A DNA stretch of 64,000 nt. It comes from Doris montereyensis. Taxonomy: Eukaryota > Mollusca > Gastropoda > Nudibranchia > Dorididae. The notes below the pieces were generated by a model. That model was not told where the DNA came from. It ran no database searches and saw nothing but the letters and a program-made list of their open reading frames with translations. The position numbers and the translations under genes are program-made. The stretch is from NCBI GenBank assembly GCA_037039925.1, contig JAXRKP010000172.1:203501-267500 (forward strand), written 5' to 3'. Below, piece after piece: positions 11,801 through 21,600 of this stretch (positions within the stretch are counted from its first letter, which is position 1; every line of letters begins with the position of its first letter).

Positions 11801-14380
11801 ACATTGTTTTGAATCTTGAGATATGAGAATATGTTGAAATCAAATTCCTGAATCAGACTTTATTTTTGTTTTCGTTTTTGTGAGCTTTTGATCAAATGTA
11901 AAAGCAACATGTAGCAAAGTTAAAAACAATTTCTTAGGAAAGAAGATGTTTTGCATTTATCACCAGATTTTCATATTGGTTTTCATACTGCTGGTGGCTA
12001 CATTGGCATATCTACGATTTTCAAGCTTGACGTCAGTAATGGGAGTTTTTGCCAAGTATGGCAATAATCACTTCCTGAACTTCCAAGATGTTTTCCTCAA
12101 AAACGACATTTTGCTGACTCTGGAAGGCACTCTCAGTAGTTTTGCAATCTGCAGATTGATCTTCGTATTCAGGTGATAACATTTTAACAATTAGGATTAC
12201 CTGGTGTCTATCTATTCATGTGAACCTTTCTAGACTACATCTGTATACTGTGCGTGATATAACATTTTAACAATTAGGATTACCTGGTGTCTATCTATTC
12301 ATGTGAACCTTTCTAGACTACATCTGTATACTTCGTGATACTTTCTGTTCCTTTAAAAACGTCTCCTGTATCATTGTTTGGGATTACGTCTATCATTATT
12401 TGGAAAGATGGGGCATTGGTGACCTCATAGTTAGGCTATGGGACTTGGAACCATGAGGTCTGGGGTTTGAATCTTGGCAATGCTAGGTATGACGTCATGT
12501 TCCTCTGTAATAAGGCTTACCATGCATTACCCAACCGGATTTGCGTCTCCCAGCCCGATTTGGTGCAAATGGGTACCAGCATCAGCTTGGGAGTAAAACC
12601 TGCAACAGACTAGCGTCCTGTTGATGAGGCGATGTCCCACCACCTGTTCTCCTTTCCATTGTTGGAACTGGGACAAGCTCTGACTCCATGGACAGGAATG
12701 TGTCTTGAAGGAACTTCATTTGGACAAATAGAGACAGAGTTGTTCCAGATCTTACTTGGATATCTAAGTAAAATTACTGTTTCTTGTCCCGAATACTGCT
12801 ACTACAAGTCATGTCTGCAGTTATACAATTTCAAGTTATGTATAACATGAAAATTTGCGTAATCTCTCTTAGACAATCATAATATAGGTTTTTAAAAAAA
12901 TACTCTATGAAATTTATCACGTAGCTTAGGGTATGTGCAAACCAAAAATCCATGAGTTCAGCCAGAGCTTCGCTGTCTCCAAGCCGCTGAAATATCGCCT
13001 CTTTATTCCTATAGACTGATCAGGCCAAAGCTATAGTCTCATCACACAGCTCGCCCACAGTTTGCTTAGAGCTGTGATACATAGTCTGGTCTTTTTCGTC
13101 AAAGATTCAGTTTATGATGACTTAAGTCGCCAATTGTCGGCTAGCGGCACTTGCCTTTGTTGTGAACACTAAAGCTTTTCTGCTCAACAGAGTTCGTTGC
13201 TATTCCCGTAGGTTGGTAGCTTTTGGTCTGCGTGTACCCTGCATTCCTCCCGACTTCATGAGAGATTGTGAAACACACACGCTGATACACACACACACAC
13301 ACACACACACACAACAAAGGCTTGACACACACAACAACATTTTGTGATGTTATTAAGTCATGCTCAGGTCTGCGGGTGTCATGCCCAGCAATACACCTAT
13401 CTCAGTTTTAACAATAAACATTCACAAAGGCAAATTGTCACCATCTAGACAGCCCTTGCCTGTGGCCAGTGGTAAAATCTCATTTCACTCTCAACATCTC
13501 AGTTTGAGTAGCAACACTCGTCAAGATGTATTTTATATTCAGGCTGGACAAATTTTAAAAATTCATCATCTGATAATACAATAGCTGGAAAGAATTTCAA
13601 AATAAAAGAACAAATCAACTATTAAAAAAACCCCAACTCAACAAATTATCAAAAGAAAACACACTTAGAACATGTTTTTTTACCATAATTATTATCTGTA
13701 TTGGAATATGTGATATGATAAATAATTACTTTTAAATTCAATACTTACCTGTTACTTTCTTGTTTAATAATACATATGTTGTGTGCACGAAAATGTTAAT
13801 TCTTATGTCCATTTACACGATTTAACTACTTATACTTCTATTCATTTTTACACGTCTGAAAATCAAATTCCCCCTGGGATGAAATAAGATGTTTGAATTG
13901 AAGCGAATTGAATGAACTCTAAAAAGTACTGTGTGTGTCTTCTTACTTTTCAGGTTCAACCCTTTCACAACAACTTGCACCAAGAGCTTTGAAATTGTCC
14001 GTGATGACATCGTGGGCTACACCTTGATGACTTTACTCTACGTCTTGGCGTTTGCCACCTCTGGCTTGTATCTCTTTGGACATCTCATGTACAGCTACAT
14101 CAGCCTTGATCGCTGTCTGCTCACACTCCTTCTCTTCCTGATGGGTGAACCAAACTATGAAGAACTTGTGTTGACAAATCGTATAATGGGTCCAGTTTTC
14201 TTTCTTTCCGTCTTGTTTGTTACACAATATGTGATTCTGAATTTCTTTGTTTCAATGGTACGAGACGGATTAGATATTGCGAGATGTCTTGAGTATGGCA
14301 GAGAAAATGCAACGGTTGCTTATATGTTAAACACACTCAAACTGTATTTGGGATTCAAAACAAATAGAAGAGATTTATGA
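1696..14380 (+). CDS. Polycystin-family (PKD channel) gene, 3' portion, ten exons
   Basis: Spliced gene encoding the C-terminal membrane half of a polycystin, a TRPP-type cation channel subunit of the plasma or ciliary membrane. Exons in order: ~1696-1838, 2307-2447, 5542-5571, 6985-7132, 7918-8118, 9034-9253, 9771-9941, 10220-10324, 11938-12172, 13954-14380, about 600 residues in all. Visible family marks are TM1 (RDLFLYTLFLIALLL), the extracellular polycystin domain with a GGGY motif, the WLDQFTR..FIEFTIYNADANLF signature, and the NPFTTT..pore..NFF block near the end. The first exon here has no start and is open upstream, so the N-terminus lies outside the window. The short tail without EF-hand or coiled coil resembles polycystin-1-like members more than PKD2, but this is inference. 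Apparent one-base breaks occur in exons 6, 7 and at the exon 8/9 junction. Confidence 0.88.
2307..2447 (+). CDS. Polycystin exon 2 (TM1)
   Basis: 47 codons, phase 0 at both ends, acceptor TTTCTTACAG and donor GTACGT. Encodes MLRDLFLYTLFLIALLLMIF, the first transmembrane helix, followed by the start of the extracellular domain. The 3' end of this exon and its donor are the apparent template for the 51-bp tandem array that follows directly. Confidence 0.88.
2448..4750. repeat. 51-bp minisatellite, ~45 units, intron 2 of polycystin
   Basis: Units contain tgcctatattacagtgaatg, a ttatattcacatctacttgg segment and ccaaaagaag (or taaaaacaaag). Each unit has an imperfect hairpin: GTGAAT, six bases, ATTCAC. 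The first unit overlaps the end of exon 2 and its splice donor. Several sub-length units (for example near 3040, 3125, 3775 and 3820) show internal deletions. Open frames on both strands arise because 51 is a multiple of three. Confidence 0.95.
4868..5337. repeat. 24-bp minisatellite, ~19 units
   Basis: Unit acatttggaacttttataaa plus acaa. It gives open frames on both strands that are not genes. Confidence 0.95.
5542..5571 (+). CDS. Polycystin exon 3, 30-bp micro-exon
   Basis: Ten codons (EDAAYSLNSE) flanked by a TTTTAAG acceptor and a GTAAGT donor. Phase 0 on both sides and in frame with exons 2 and 4. No alignment supports the residues themselves, so the evidence is splice-site quality and phase. 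Confidence 0.6.
5815..6845. repeat. 25-bp minisatellite, ~40 units
   Basis: Unit tatgaatttatcttttaaca plus taaag, diverging gradually along the array (gacata, acgcaaa and aacccaaa variants). Lies in intron 3 of the polycystin gene. Confidence 0.9.
6903..6950 (+). mobile_element. LINE 3'-end remnant before exon 4
   Basis: Contains acaccggaaggtagagtggg followed by aactaataaag, the same terminal sequence as the LINE at 111-160 (opposite strand) and the units at 10374-10818. Ends about 35 bases before the exon 4 acceptor. Confidence 0.6.
6985..7132 (+). CDS. Polycystin exon 4 (start of extracellular polycystin domain)
   Basis: Encodes VKTVEEIWKYMIDDLVPFL and then ..FAVGSVRIRQVRVKSDT, matching the family pattern of a short W-containing helix followed by G-x-R-I-R-Q-x-R-V. 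Donor GTAAGT at 7133. Ends in phase 1; the split serine codon is completed by exon 5. Confidence 0.9.
7530..7905 (+). mobile_element. tRNA-derived SINE (family 2) with (TCAAA)n tail
   Basis: Has a polymerase III B-box-like GTGGGTTCAAGCCCC at ~7600-7614, an upstream A-box-like region, a body with cagatcacaacgctctgtgc and tcaaagatcccttggcgctg, and a (TCAAA)n tail to 7905. Inserted directly before the exon 5 acceptor of the polycystin gene. Confidence 0.75.
7918..8118 (+). CDS. Polycystin exon 5 (extracellular domain)
   Basis: 201 bp, phase 1 to phase 1. Begins SCGKGIPPDLLTVYRQFMCS, which lines up with the SC.IP.DL...C segment of polycystins, and ends YTYKTSDELLTASIA. The acceptor lies about 12 bases after the pentanucleotide tail of a SINE, so the retroposon has replaced the upstream intron end. 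Confidence 0.88.
8340..8880. repeat. (TCA)n/(CAC)n trinucleotide tract
   Basis: About 540 bases of ATC/ACC triplets with interruptions, in intron 5 of the polycystin gene. Poly-D, poly-G and poly-M frames across it are artefacts. Confidence 0.95.
9034..9253 (+). CDS. Polycystin exon 6 (GGGY region)
   Basis: The second half reads TYPGGGYTTIIHIVD and ends SYSSWLDQFT(R), a diagnostic polycystin motif, with donor GTAAAT. The first half (LPQNVCYLSFENHEANKMK) is in another frame; joining the two requires a one-base shift near 9100-9110, and the phase from exon 5 also disagrees by one. The exon is real but the assembled sequence is broken here. Confidence 0.8.
9771..9941 (+). CDS. Polycystin exon 7 (end of extracellular domain)
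   Basis: Encodes RCIFIEFTIYNADANLFTNI followed by an EFDNYGGITPS stretch, one of the best conserved polycystin signatures (F-x-E-F-T-x-Y-N-A-x-x-N-L-F). Acceptor TTACCCGCAG, donor GTAAGG. A one-base shift around 9885-9900 is needed for the exon end to read ..SFVQSMETIV across the junction into TM2. Confidence 0.9.
10220..10324 (+). CDS. Polycystin exon 8 (TM2 region)
   Basis: 35 codons: TIVAICTAFYTFIILNTARR then ..NFMASFWNWLD. Matches the end of the second helix and the F-W-N-x-x-D motif before TM3 in polycystins. Acceptor TTTCTTTCACAG, donor GTGAGA. Confidence 0.88.
10374..10818 (+). repeat. ~76-bp tandem array built on a LINE 3' terminus, 6 units
   Basis: Units contain acccatacaccggaaggtag, then agctgataaagagagaaa, then accaacgtattcatttcggg. 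The first two parts equal the 3' end of the LINE at 111-160. One unit (near 10715) is internally deleted. Confidence 0.85.
10914..11237 (+). mobile_element. tRNA-derived SINE (family 1), full length with perfect 14-bp TSD
   Basis: The element spans ~10928-11223. Direct repeats tattacaagcaatt lie at 10914-10927 and 11224-11237. A-box TGGCTGAGCGGTTAGG and B-box GAGTTCGAATCC mark a tRNA-derived head. The body contains cagactagtgtcctgaccag and a caccTGTTCCACTTCATGCT segment shared with at least six other copies here. Confidence 0.9.
11336..11753. repeat. 48-bp minisatellite, ~8.5 units
   Basis: Unit tatgtcaagacaaaagacaa, caacacactgagggttattc, catttaaa. Very homogeneous, with scattered single-base variants. 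In intron 8 of the polycystin gene. Confidence 0.95.
11938..12172 (+). CDS. Polycystin exon 9 (TM3-TM4 region)
   Basis: Open reading frame MFCIYHQIFILVFILLVATL ... LNFQDVFLKNDILLTLEG.. ending ICRLIFVF(R). Hydrophobic helix, F..F......D positions and the terminal R/F match the family. The exon start is one base out of phase with exon 8, so one indel lies near the junction. The donor GTGATA at 12173 is followed at once by an ~81-bp direct duplication. Confidence 0.8.
12174..12338 (+). repeat. ~81-bp direct duplication at the exon 9 donor
   Basis: Two nearly identical copies starting tgata(ta)acattttaacaatt. The first begins one base into the intron, so part of the donor context has been copied to 12255. 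Confidence 0.85.
12407..12722 (+). mobile_element. tRNA-derived SINE (family 1), diverged
   Basis: B-box-like GGGTTTGAATCTTGG at ~12465; body with aaatgggtaccagcatcagc, cagactagcgtcctgttgat and caCCTGTTCTCC. Same family as 10914-11237. Confidence 0.8.
13285..13335. repeat. (CA)n microsatellite
   Basis: About 13 uninterrupted CA units plus flanking partial units. Confidence 0.9.
13954..14380 (+). CDS. Polycystin exon 10 (TM5, pore, TM6, C-terminus)
   Basis: Starts FNPFTTTCTKSFEIVRDDI, continues through TM5, a pore loop containing LLLFLMGEPNYEEL, then RIMGPVFFLSVLFV and VILNFFVSMVRDGL (TM6), and stops at TGA 14378-14380. No frame break in 142 codons. The pore has M-G-E where PKD2 has L-G-D, so an acidic filter residue is kept. 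The cytosolic tail after TM6 is only about 45 residues, with no EF-hand or coiled coil. Confidence 0.93.
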
Positions 14381-14522
14381 AGGGTTTCCATTGAAGAGAA
14401 AGTGGTGTGTAAAATTAATGGAAAAATAGGAATGGGAACAATTTCTGAAAGGTTAAGTTAATGAAATGTTGAATTGAATTTGTGTTCTCTGATTGTAATG
14501 TTATTATTGATTATGTGAAGAA

Positions 14523-14528
14523 AATAAA
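14523..14528 (+). terminator. PolyA signal of the polycystin gene
   Basis: AATAAA 143 bases after the stop codon of exon 10, in AT-rich sequence without competing ORFs. Probable cleavage lies 10-30 bases downstream. Confidence 0.65.
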
Positions 14529-14559
14529 GAAGCAATGAAACTTTTACACTTAAAACTGA

Positions 14560-15480
14560 CACTGTTAACATTATGTCCATGTTACGTCTGAGACTTGAGG
14601 TTTTGTCTATGTTATATTTGAGATGACATATTTATGCTTACAGCAAAACATTGTTGTCATATTATTTCCGTTGCTTTTTTACCTTGGAGTTTGAATGACT
14701 CAATGTTTCTGTACTCCTCCATATTTGCAAATCATTGAATAATTTCCCACAACGTCTTCGTTTAATTTTTATCTTGAAAGTTTTTTGCCTTTGTGCTGTT
14801 TACAAAGATATCAAAGAAAAAATTGAATGTTAATGCTATTATCTTTTGATATAAAAAATTCATTTATAAATCAGCAAGATTATTATCATGTAGATAATAA
14901 TGACATTTATCTATGTTTAATACTGTCTTCTCTGTGTTAGAATCTATGAAGGATGAGTATTTTCTGGTCATTAAATGTTAAAATGTTGTCTTTACTTGTT
15001 TTGATGTTGATATTAAAATTACCTGAAATGCAAGCAAGGAATCAATTTTCCAATTTCTGTTACAATGAAATGAGAAATCGTGAATATGCTGAATGCTTTC
15101 TGTTTTGTGAATGAATTTGTAGATATTTCGGAGCAAAAAAAAGATTTATGTTTTTTTAGTTACTGCACCTAGGTAAGTTGAGCAGTTTTGAAATTTTAAG
15201 AGAATATCTGTTATTCTTTATTACTGTGAACAAACAATTTATTTAGACAGACTTCAAACCAAAAGCAAAGAAAATGTTGGATAGGATAGGATGTGACAAA
15301 GACAAATAAATATTGTTATCATCATCCACAACTTTATGATCTCGCAGAAATGAATTTTTTTTGTCCTCACACAGGAATACATGATACAAAAATAATGTTT
15401 GAACAGTAAGCGGCTATGTTTGACATCAATGTACAAAGACCATTGATTTAAGAAAGATTGATAATCTTGTAAGAACAAAG
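14560..15480. other. AT-rich intergenic sequence
   Basis: Downstream of the polycystin polyA signal. No ORF with codon-like composition, no splice-linked exon and no repeat recognised. Confidence 0.6.
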
Positions 15481-15489
15481 AGAAATTAA

Positions 15490-15975
15490 ATAAAAACTAT
15501 AAAAACAACCAGATAAACCGTACAGTGGTAACAACTATTTATAAGAAAACATATACGTATAGCATGGCACTTTTGGGGATGGAATTCCATCTTCCATTTC
15601 TTCTCCCAGTCCTGAAGCATATTGAGATCTTCTTGTGGGTCTTTGGCATCGGCTGAGCTTTCGATCTTTCTGTACAGGAGGTTGTCATCAACAGATAATC
15701 GTAATTTGGTGTTTTCATGAGCCAATCGGGCACATCATTTATGTTAACTAGAAAGAGAGCGGCTCAAGCACTGTTCGCTGAGTCACTCCAGATTTAATCC
15801 TAGCTGGTTCTGATTCTTCACCACCAAGCACTACCGTTTGGATTCTGTTTTTTAAGGACAGCTTCAGTTCATTTTGTCGCGTTTTTGTGCTACGCCATAA
15901 GATTTTATTTTGTGGATGAAAGTTATCGAATGCTCTGCACATATCGAGCAATTTCATCAATGGTGTCCAGTAGTG
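15490..15975 (-). pseudogene. Non-LTR retrotransposon reverse-transcriptase relic
   Basis: Read on the minus strand: L-D-M-C-R-A-F-D-N, LKNRIQTVVLGGEESEPARI, KSGVTQRTVLEPLSF, a frame shift, NINDVPDW, LSVDDNLLYRKIESSADAKD and DWEKKWKMEFHPQKC. These match RT motifs 3-7 of CR1/Jockey-type LINEs (S/C-K-A-F-D; SGVPQGTVLGPLLF; INDLPD; FADDCLLY; WMKFHPKKC). The catalytic A-D-D is V-D-D, and at least two frame breaks are present. A dead fragment without endonuclease. Confidence 0.85.
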
Positions 15976-16083
15976 GTTGCAATCATCATGTATTGAATGC
16001 TGGATCGATAATGATCACATTATGTCACTCACTTCTTTCAAGTCATTTTAAAACAAGTGTTAAAGCCAAAGGACCCCCCCCCC

Positions 16084-16832
<749 letters not shown>

Positions 16833-16849
16833 CAGCCTCTCGGTTCGTG

Positions 16850-18490
16850 TCATGCTCCACGCTGGGTGCTAATGTCACACAGCCTCTTGTTCACTTTCCC
16901 GACACACAGCCCTGGACAATTCACAGACACACACAAATGGTCTCACAAAATGCCCAAAACATGAAGAGGAGCGGCGAGTCAATAAACAGTTTATACAATG
17001 TACATATCAACATAGCAGATGAGAAGGAAAGCAGGGGTGTTTGGAGACAAAACAACATTCTTCGCTAACAATAATTTCATGCGGAAGAAAGCGGTGATGT
17101 GGAGGAGTCCAAACTGATTGGCAAAAATGAACAAAACAACATAAACAGTAAGCGAGTGGGTGTAGGAGGGGAGAAGCAGACAGTGTAGGCGGACAAAAAC
17201 ACTCAAATCCACACTCAGTACAAAACTGAAAAATGTTCATATCTCAGACTTAACAATGTCCCCTACCGTACATTTACATTTCGCAAAATATTATGTATAT
17301 AGAGCTGTAGAGTCATAACCAACAAACACAAAAAAAAGGAAAAAGAAGAAAAATCACTTAATCATTACACACACACACATACACACAAAATACAACATAA
17401 AACTTACATTATAAAGTTTAAAGATGTTATCATTCTAAACAGAAACATTAAAAGCTTCTCTAAATACATGTCTTTAAACGTTTTTTGAAACTCCCCAAAT
17501 ACAACCCATTTTTAAAACAGCGGCAAAAAGAAACAATAACACAAAACACCAAACACAATAAATTTAAATCCCCAACCCCCCCCCAGATTTTTTCCCCAAC
17601 AACAACAAACAAACAAAATAAAAGCAAAAAAGCAACCAAGAATACATTTTAAAAATCAAGTAGATCTAACCAATAGATAATAGAATGTAGAAAAAGATCG
17701 ATATTATTTAAGTACGTTGGGATTTCAAAATGTAGTTCTCTGAATAGTATGAAATAAATTCAATAATCGCCTTAATTCATACAAGAATACATACATTTAC
17801 TCTTGGGAGTAGTTTTTCTAATGGTCCTCTGAATAACAAAAGCGATAAATCATGTGTGCCAAGTCAATGTATCGTGTTACTAGGCTAAACGAGATTGTGA
17901 ATTAATACGCCAGCAATGGCTTAAGCATTGACAACACAAAATGGCGGACCACTGACTTTTCACCTATGGTGGGCTTTTCGGTGATGGCTTGATGATAAAA
18001 TCAACACAAAGATAAGGTTTAGGAAAGGAAGTAAATAGTATCAAGTCGTAGTCAATTTAAAATTTACAAATTATATTGTCTTGATAAACAAGTGAGTCGA
18101 AAGCCCTTAACACTTAAGCCTAAACCTAAAACTAAGCTGTGAGTGTTGATATTATTAGGGTAATTGGAAAGATTTCTCACCTTTGTGGAACATTTGTTTT
18201 GAAAAGATATTTTTATCTAAATCTAGATCATAACTCGGTATAGGAATAGCTCATCGTTTTGGAAATATCACTAGATCTATCAGTTAACAGAACGTTAATT
18301 TGTTAGTCAGCACATATTAACTTTGATAACTAGCCTCCATCATAACATTTCAACCTGTGTCTGTTCATGGATGTGGATAAATATGTGAACAATTGAAAAA
18401 GATGACATCCACTTTCAGCTTCAGAAATTGGATGTAAAGAATTGTGTGGTTTACCGATCAGATTTGTGTTGCTTTATCAGATTGCATTAT
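16850..18490. other. Upstream region of the FAM184A-like gene
   Basis: No ORF or known repeat apart from short A/C-rich and CA runs near 17340-17400 and C/A runs near 17570. An AGATCT-type stretch occurs at ~18215-18280. The promoter and 5' UTR of the gene starting at 18500 should lie here, but no TATA box or initiator could be chosen. Confidence 0.5.
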
Positions 18491-18499
18491 TAATTGAAG

Positions 18500-18640
18500 A
18501 TGGCAACAGGTGCAAAAATGTCTTACAACCACTACCAAAGTGGAAAGTATGGGACTTTGCCCCAGTCATCTGCAGATGATGTCCAAGTTACACAGGACAT
18601 GCACCTCAAGATGTCCAAGAAAATTGCTCAACTTACCAAG
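18500..18640 (+). CDS. FAM184A: FAM184A-like exon 1 (start codon)
   Basis: 47 codons, ATG at 18500 (MATGAKMSYNHYQSGKYGTL). The vertebrate protein also starts MAT and has MSW..HYY..K at the matching place, which supports this start. Ends MHLKMSKKIAQLTK, donor GTATCT, phase 0. Confidence 0.9.
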
Positions 18641-21600
18641 GTATCTTTCCATTTATCTCAATCAATATTAATAGCCACCTATATTCACCCTTACGTTGGC
18701 GAGATCGACTGTAGTCGAAACTTCCGATTGTCATTCGCATTGCCGACTTCCTAACTTAACCAGTTCAAAGGCTGAATAGTAAATAACACTAAGTAAATTC
18801 TTATGTAGAATAGTTTCCCGTCCATCGCAATAGACTGCTGCTACTGCATGAATGTTTTTGTTCAAATTTGCCAATTTGACGCTGTAACCTCGAAATCGTG
18901 GATTTCGATAATTAACACATGATCACCGTTATGAATTTAATTCTGACGAGGCTAAAGTTGAAGATTATGGTGATCCATGGTGCAACGAATATGATAGAGG
19001 TGTTCTCTGACAGTAACAACAAAGTGTATGAGGTTCTTGAGAAAGAGCACAAGTCAAAAAAGGGTGTGGCACTGTTGATGGCCGTGCCTAGTACTGGGAA
19101 TATTTGAAAATTAGAGACATATATGACACACAATCACAGAAAACATAAGAATAGAAGACTTACTGAGACAGGACAGCTCAGCAAAATCAAAATAAAAATT
19201 CTTAATTACTGTTTTCGTGTCATTTTGTGTATTTTTCTTAACCCAAGTAGAGCTCGCGGTGTTACCGGAAGTGACCTTCTTACAGTGAGGGTTTCCCCAG
19301 CCATTTGCATGAAAAAACGAGTATGTGCAAAGGGTGAAGCTAGGATTTAAACTTAGTTTGAAAAATGACTTCCGTTTACAGATGATAAAAGACCTATAAA
19401 ACCTGCATTTTCTATAAGTTGAAAGAATAAGGAATTCATTTTGAGATGTTATTACAAAGAGAAACTTAAACTAAGGACTAAACAATAGCAGTGATAGCCG
19501 TGTAATCAACTTAGGCTTGCTAAGTGTGTTGAATGGGAAAGCGTCACTTTGACGAATGATAATGAGGCTAACGGGAAAACCACAAGCTTAAATAAATTTG
19601 TAATCTCATTGGCCGTTATTTAACTATGAATTCAAAGGTCAAACTATGTCATAAACCATGTAAGGAAAGTAGAAATTTCCTTTAAAAAGCCTAGGTGTCT
19701 GTCCCTAAATATAGCGTGCTTTCTGTGCCAATGACGGTGGCCCTAAATAAATGGCAGGTGCTTTTCTTGGGTTAATAATTGCATTTTTTTGTGTTTGTCA
19801 TGCAACATGAATCATTGTATTTTTTTACATTAATGTCCAATTCTTCCCTTTTCTCTGTCTTCCTCACACTACAATACAACCCACAAATCCAAGATGGCCA
19901 CCACAATCACATGACCTTATCTACATACTTTGAATAGTTATTCTTGTAGCACAATATATCATTAGTATGACCTGAAAGTTTCGTTTGAATATCTATTGTA
20001 GTTTAGAAATGCGAATTGTTTTCCTGATATGAGTCACTTCTAAAGGATTTCAGCCAAAATGGGTGACAATGGCAAAGACATTTGGTGTGAAATGGGTAGC
20101 AACGTGAGTGTTAAGCCTATTATAGTTCTCAAGGTTATTTATCTCCCAAAAGCCTAAAGGCTCAAGGTAATATTTTTATTATTTATCCTGCCCCTGATTA
20201 TGCTTTTCCTTGTTCGACTGGGTTGAATGACTAGTTGGGGTAGAAAGAGGGTTTAAATCTAAATGCTCAAATGATACATAAGTCCCTTCAACAATCTGTT
20301 AATCACCTCCCGGGAAGTTGACATGTCTGTTGCAAATTATTTGCTGCCAAGCTGGTGACAGTACCCCTTGGACCTCGCTCGAGGGGGATAACGCATGTTA
20401 AATACTTTCCCATGGAGGCCAATGTCAACCTAGCTTTGGTAGGAGTCAAACTCAGGACTTCATGATCCCAAGTCTGTCAACCCAAATACTAGTCCACATC
20501 ATGCCACCACATTATGCCATCATTTGATATTTGATGCACGCTGTATTTGATACATGAATGTTATTTTGAGTAATAAAAGAAAACCCTATCTACTAAAGAG
20601 GAGATAACACTGAGGAAGAATGGATTTTGTAGCTTTTCTCAACTAGCAAGCTCTGGGAGTTAAAATAGGGAAAGAGGTGGTGGAGAGGAATTGCATGCAT
20701 AACGTGAAATCAAAATGATAAATGGCAAAAAGTACAACTGGACCAAAAGAGACAGAACAAACCTGGGACATTTTGAGTTTAAGAGAGAAAAAAATATACT
20801 TGTACAAATAAAGAGAATGATTGTAAAGGTAACAGCTGTAAATAGTAAAACAGATAAGTTCAGGATTTTATGTACTTTATACACGATATGAAGAGAAATT
20901 TTAAGGAAAGATATAAAACTTAGAAGATTAATGCATACAATCAAAAAAAGAAAAGCAAAAGATTCAGTCACTAGATTATAAAATGATTTTTATTTTAAAG
21001 TTAAAGCCATATTTATAAGGCTGTGGTGTTGGTGGCGAGTGGTAAGGCTGCTGGACTTTGGATAATGAGCTCCTATGTTCAAATCCTAGTAAATCTAGGT
21101 CTGACGTTGTGTTCTAAGCACTTGATTGATAAAAATCTGCATCAGACTAGCGTCTTGTCAAGGAGGTGATTATTATCATCTGTTCTACTTCATGCTATAG
21201 AAACTGGGATATGCTCCAGCTCTATGGGCCATTATGGCCTTACAGAATTTTGCTTATTACTTTACTCATTTAAAAGCATACAGTCAATAAGAAAGGGTTT
21301 TCTTTCTTTGGTTGACAGTTTAAAAATATTAAAAAGGAAACCAGGTTTGTTTAAATATATAGTAATGCAATTTGGCGTGTGTGAATGAGTAGAAATAAGT
21401 ACTCCAGGTAGCATGGTCAGTTGGCATTAATGTGTATGGTGTTTCTAGATCTAAAATCCTGTTGCAGACAATGTAGCTTTAGCTTAGCTATGGAAAAAAT
21501 ATCACCAAGATATTTCTTTAAAAGCAAACCCAGATCTTGGGTTTTATTGGTTTTGTACTCTTGGGTAGTTTGATTAACTTTGACATGTATGGACTAACAT

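Noticed and set aside
19236..19790. DNA transposon with TTAACCCAAG inverted ends
   Set aside because: Only ten bases match, no target duplication, no internal support.
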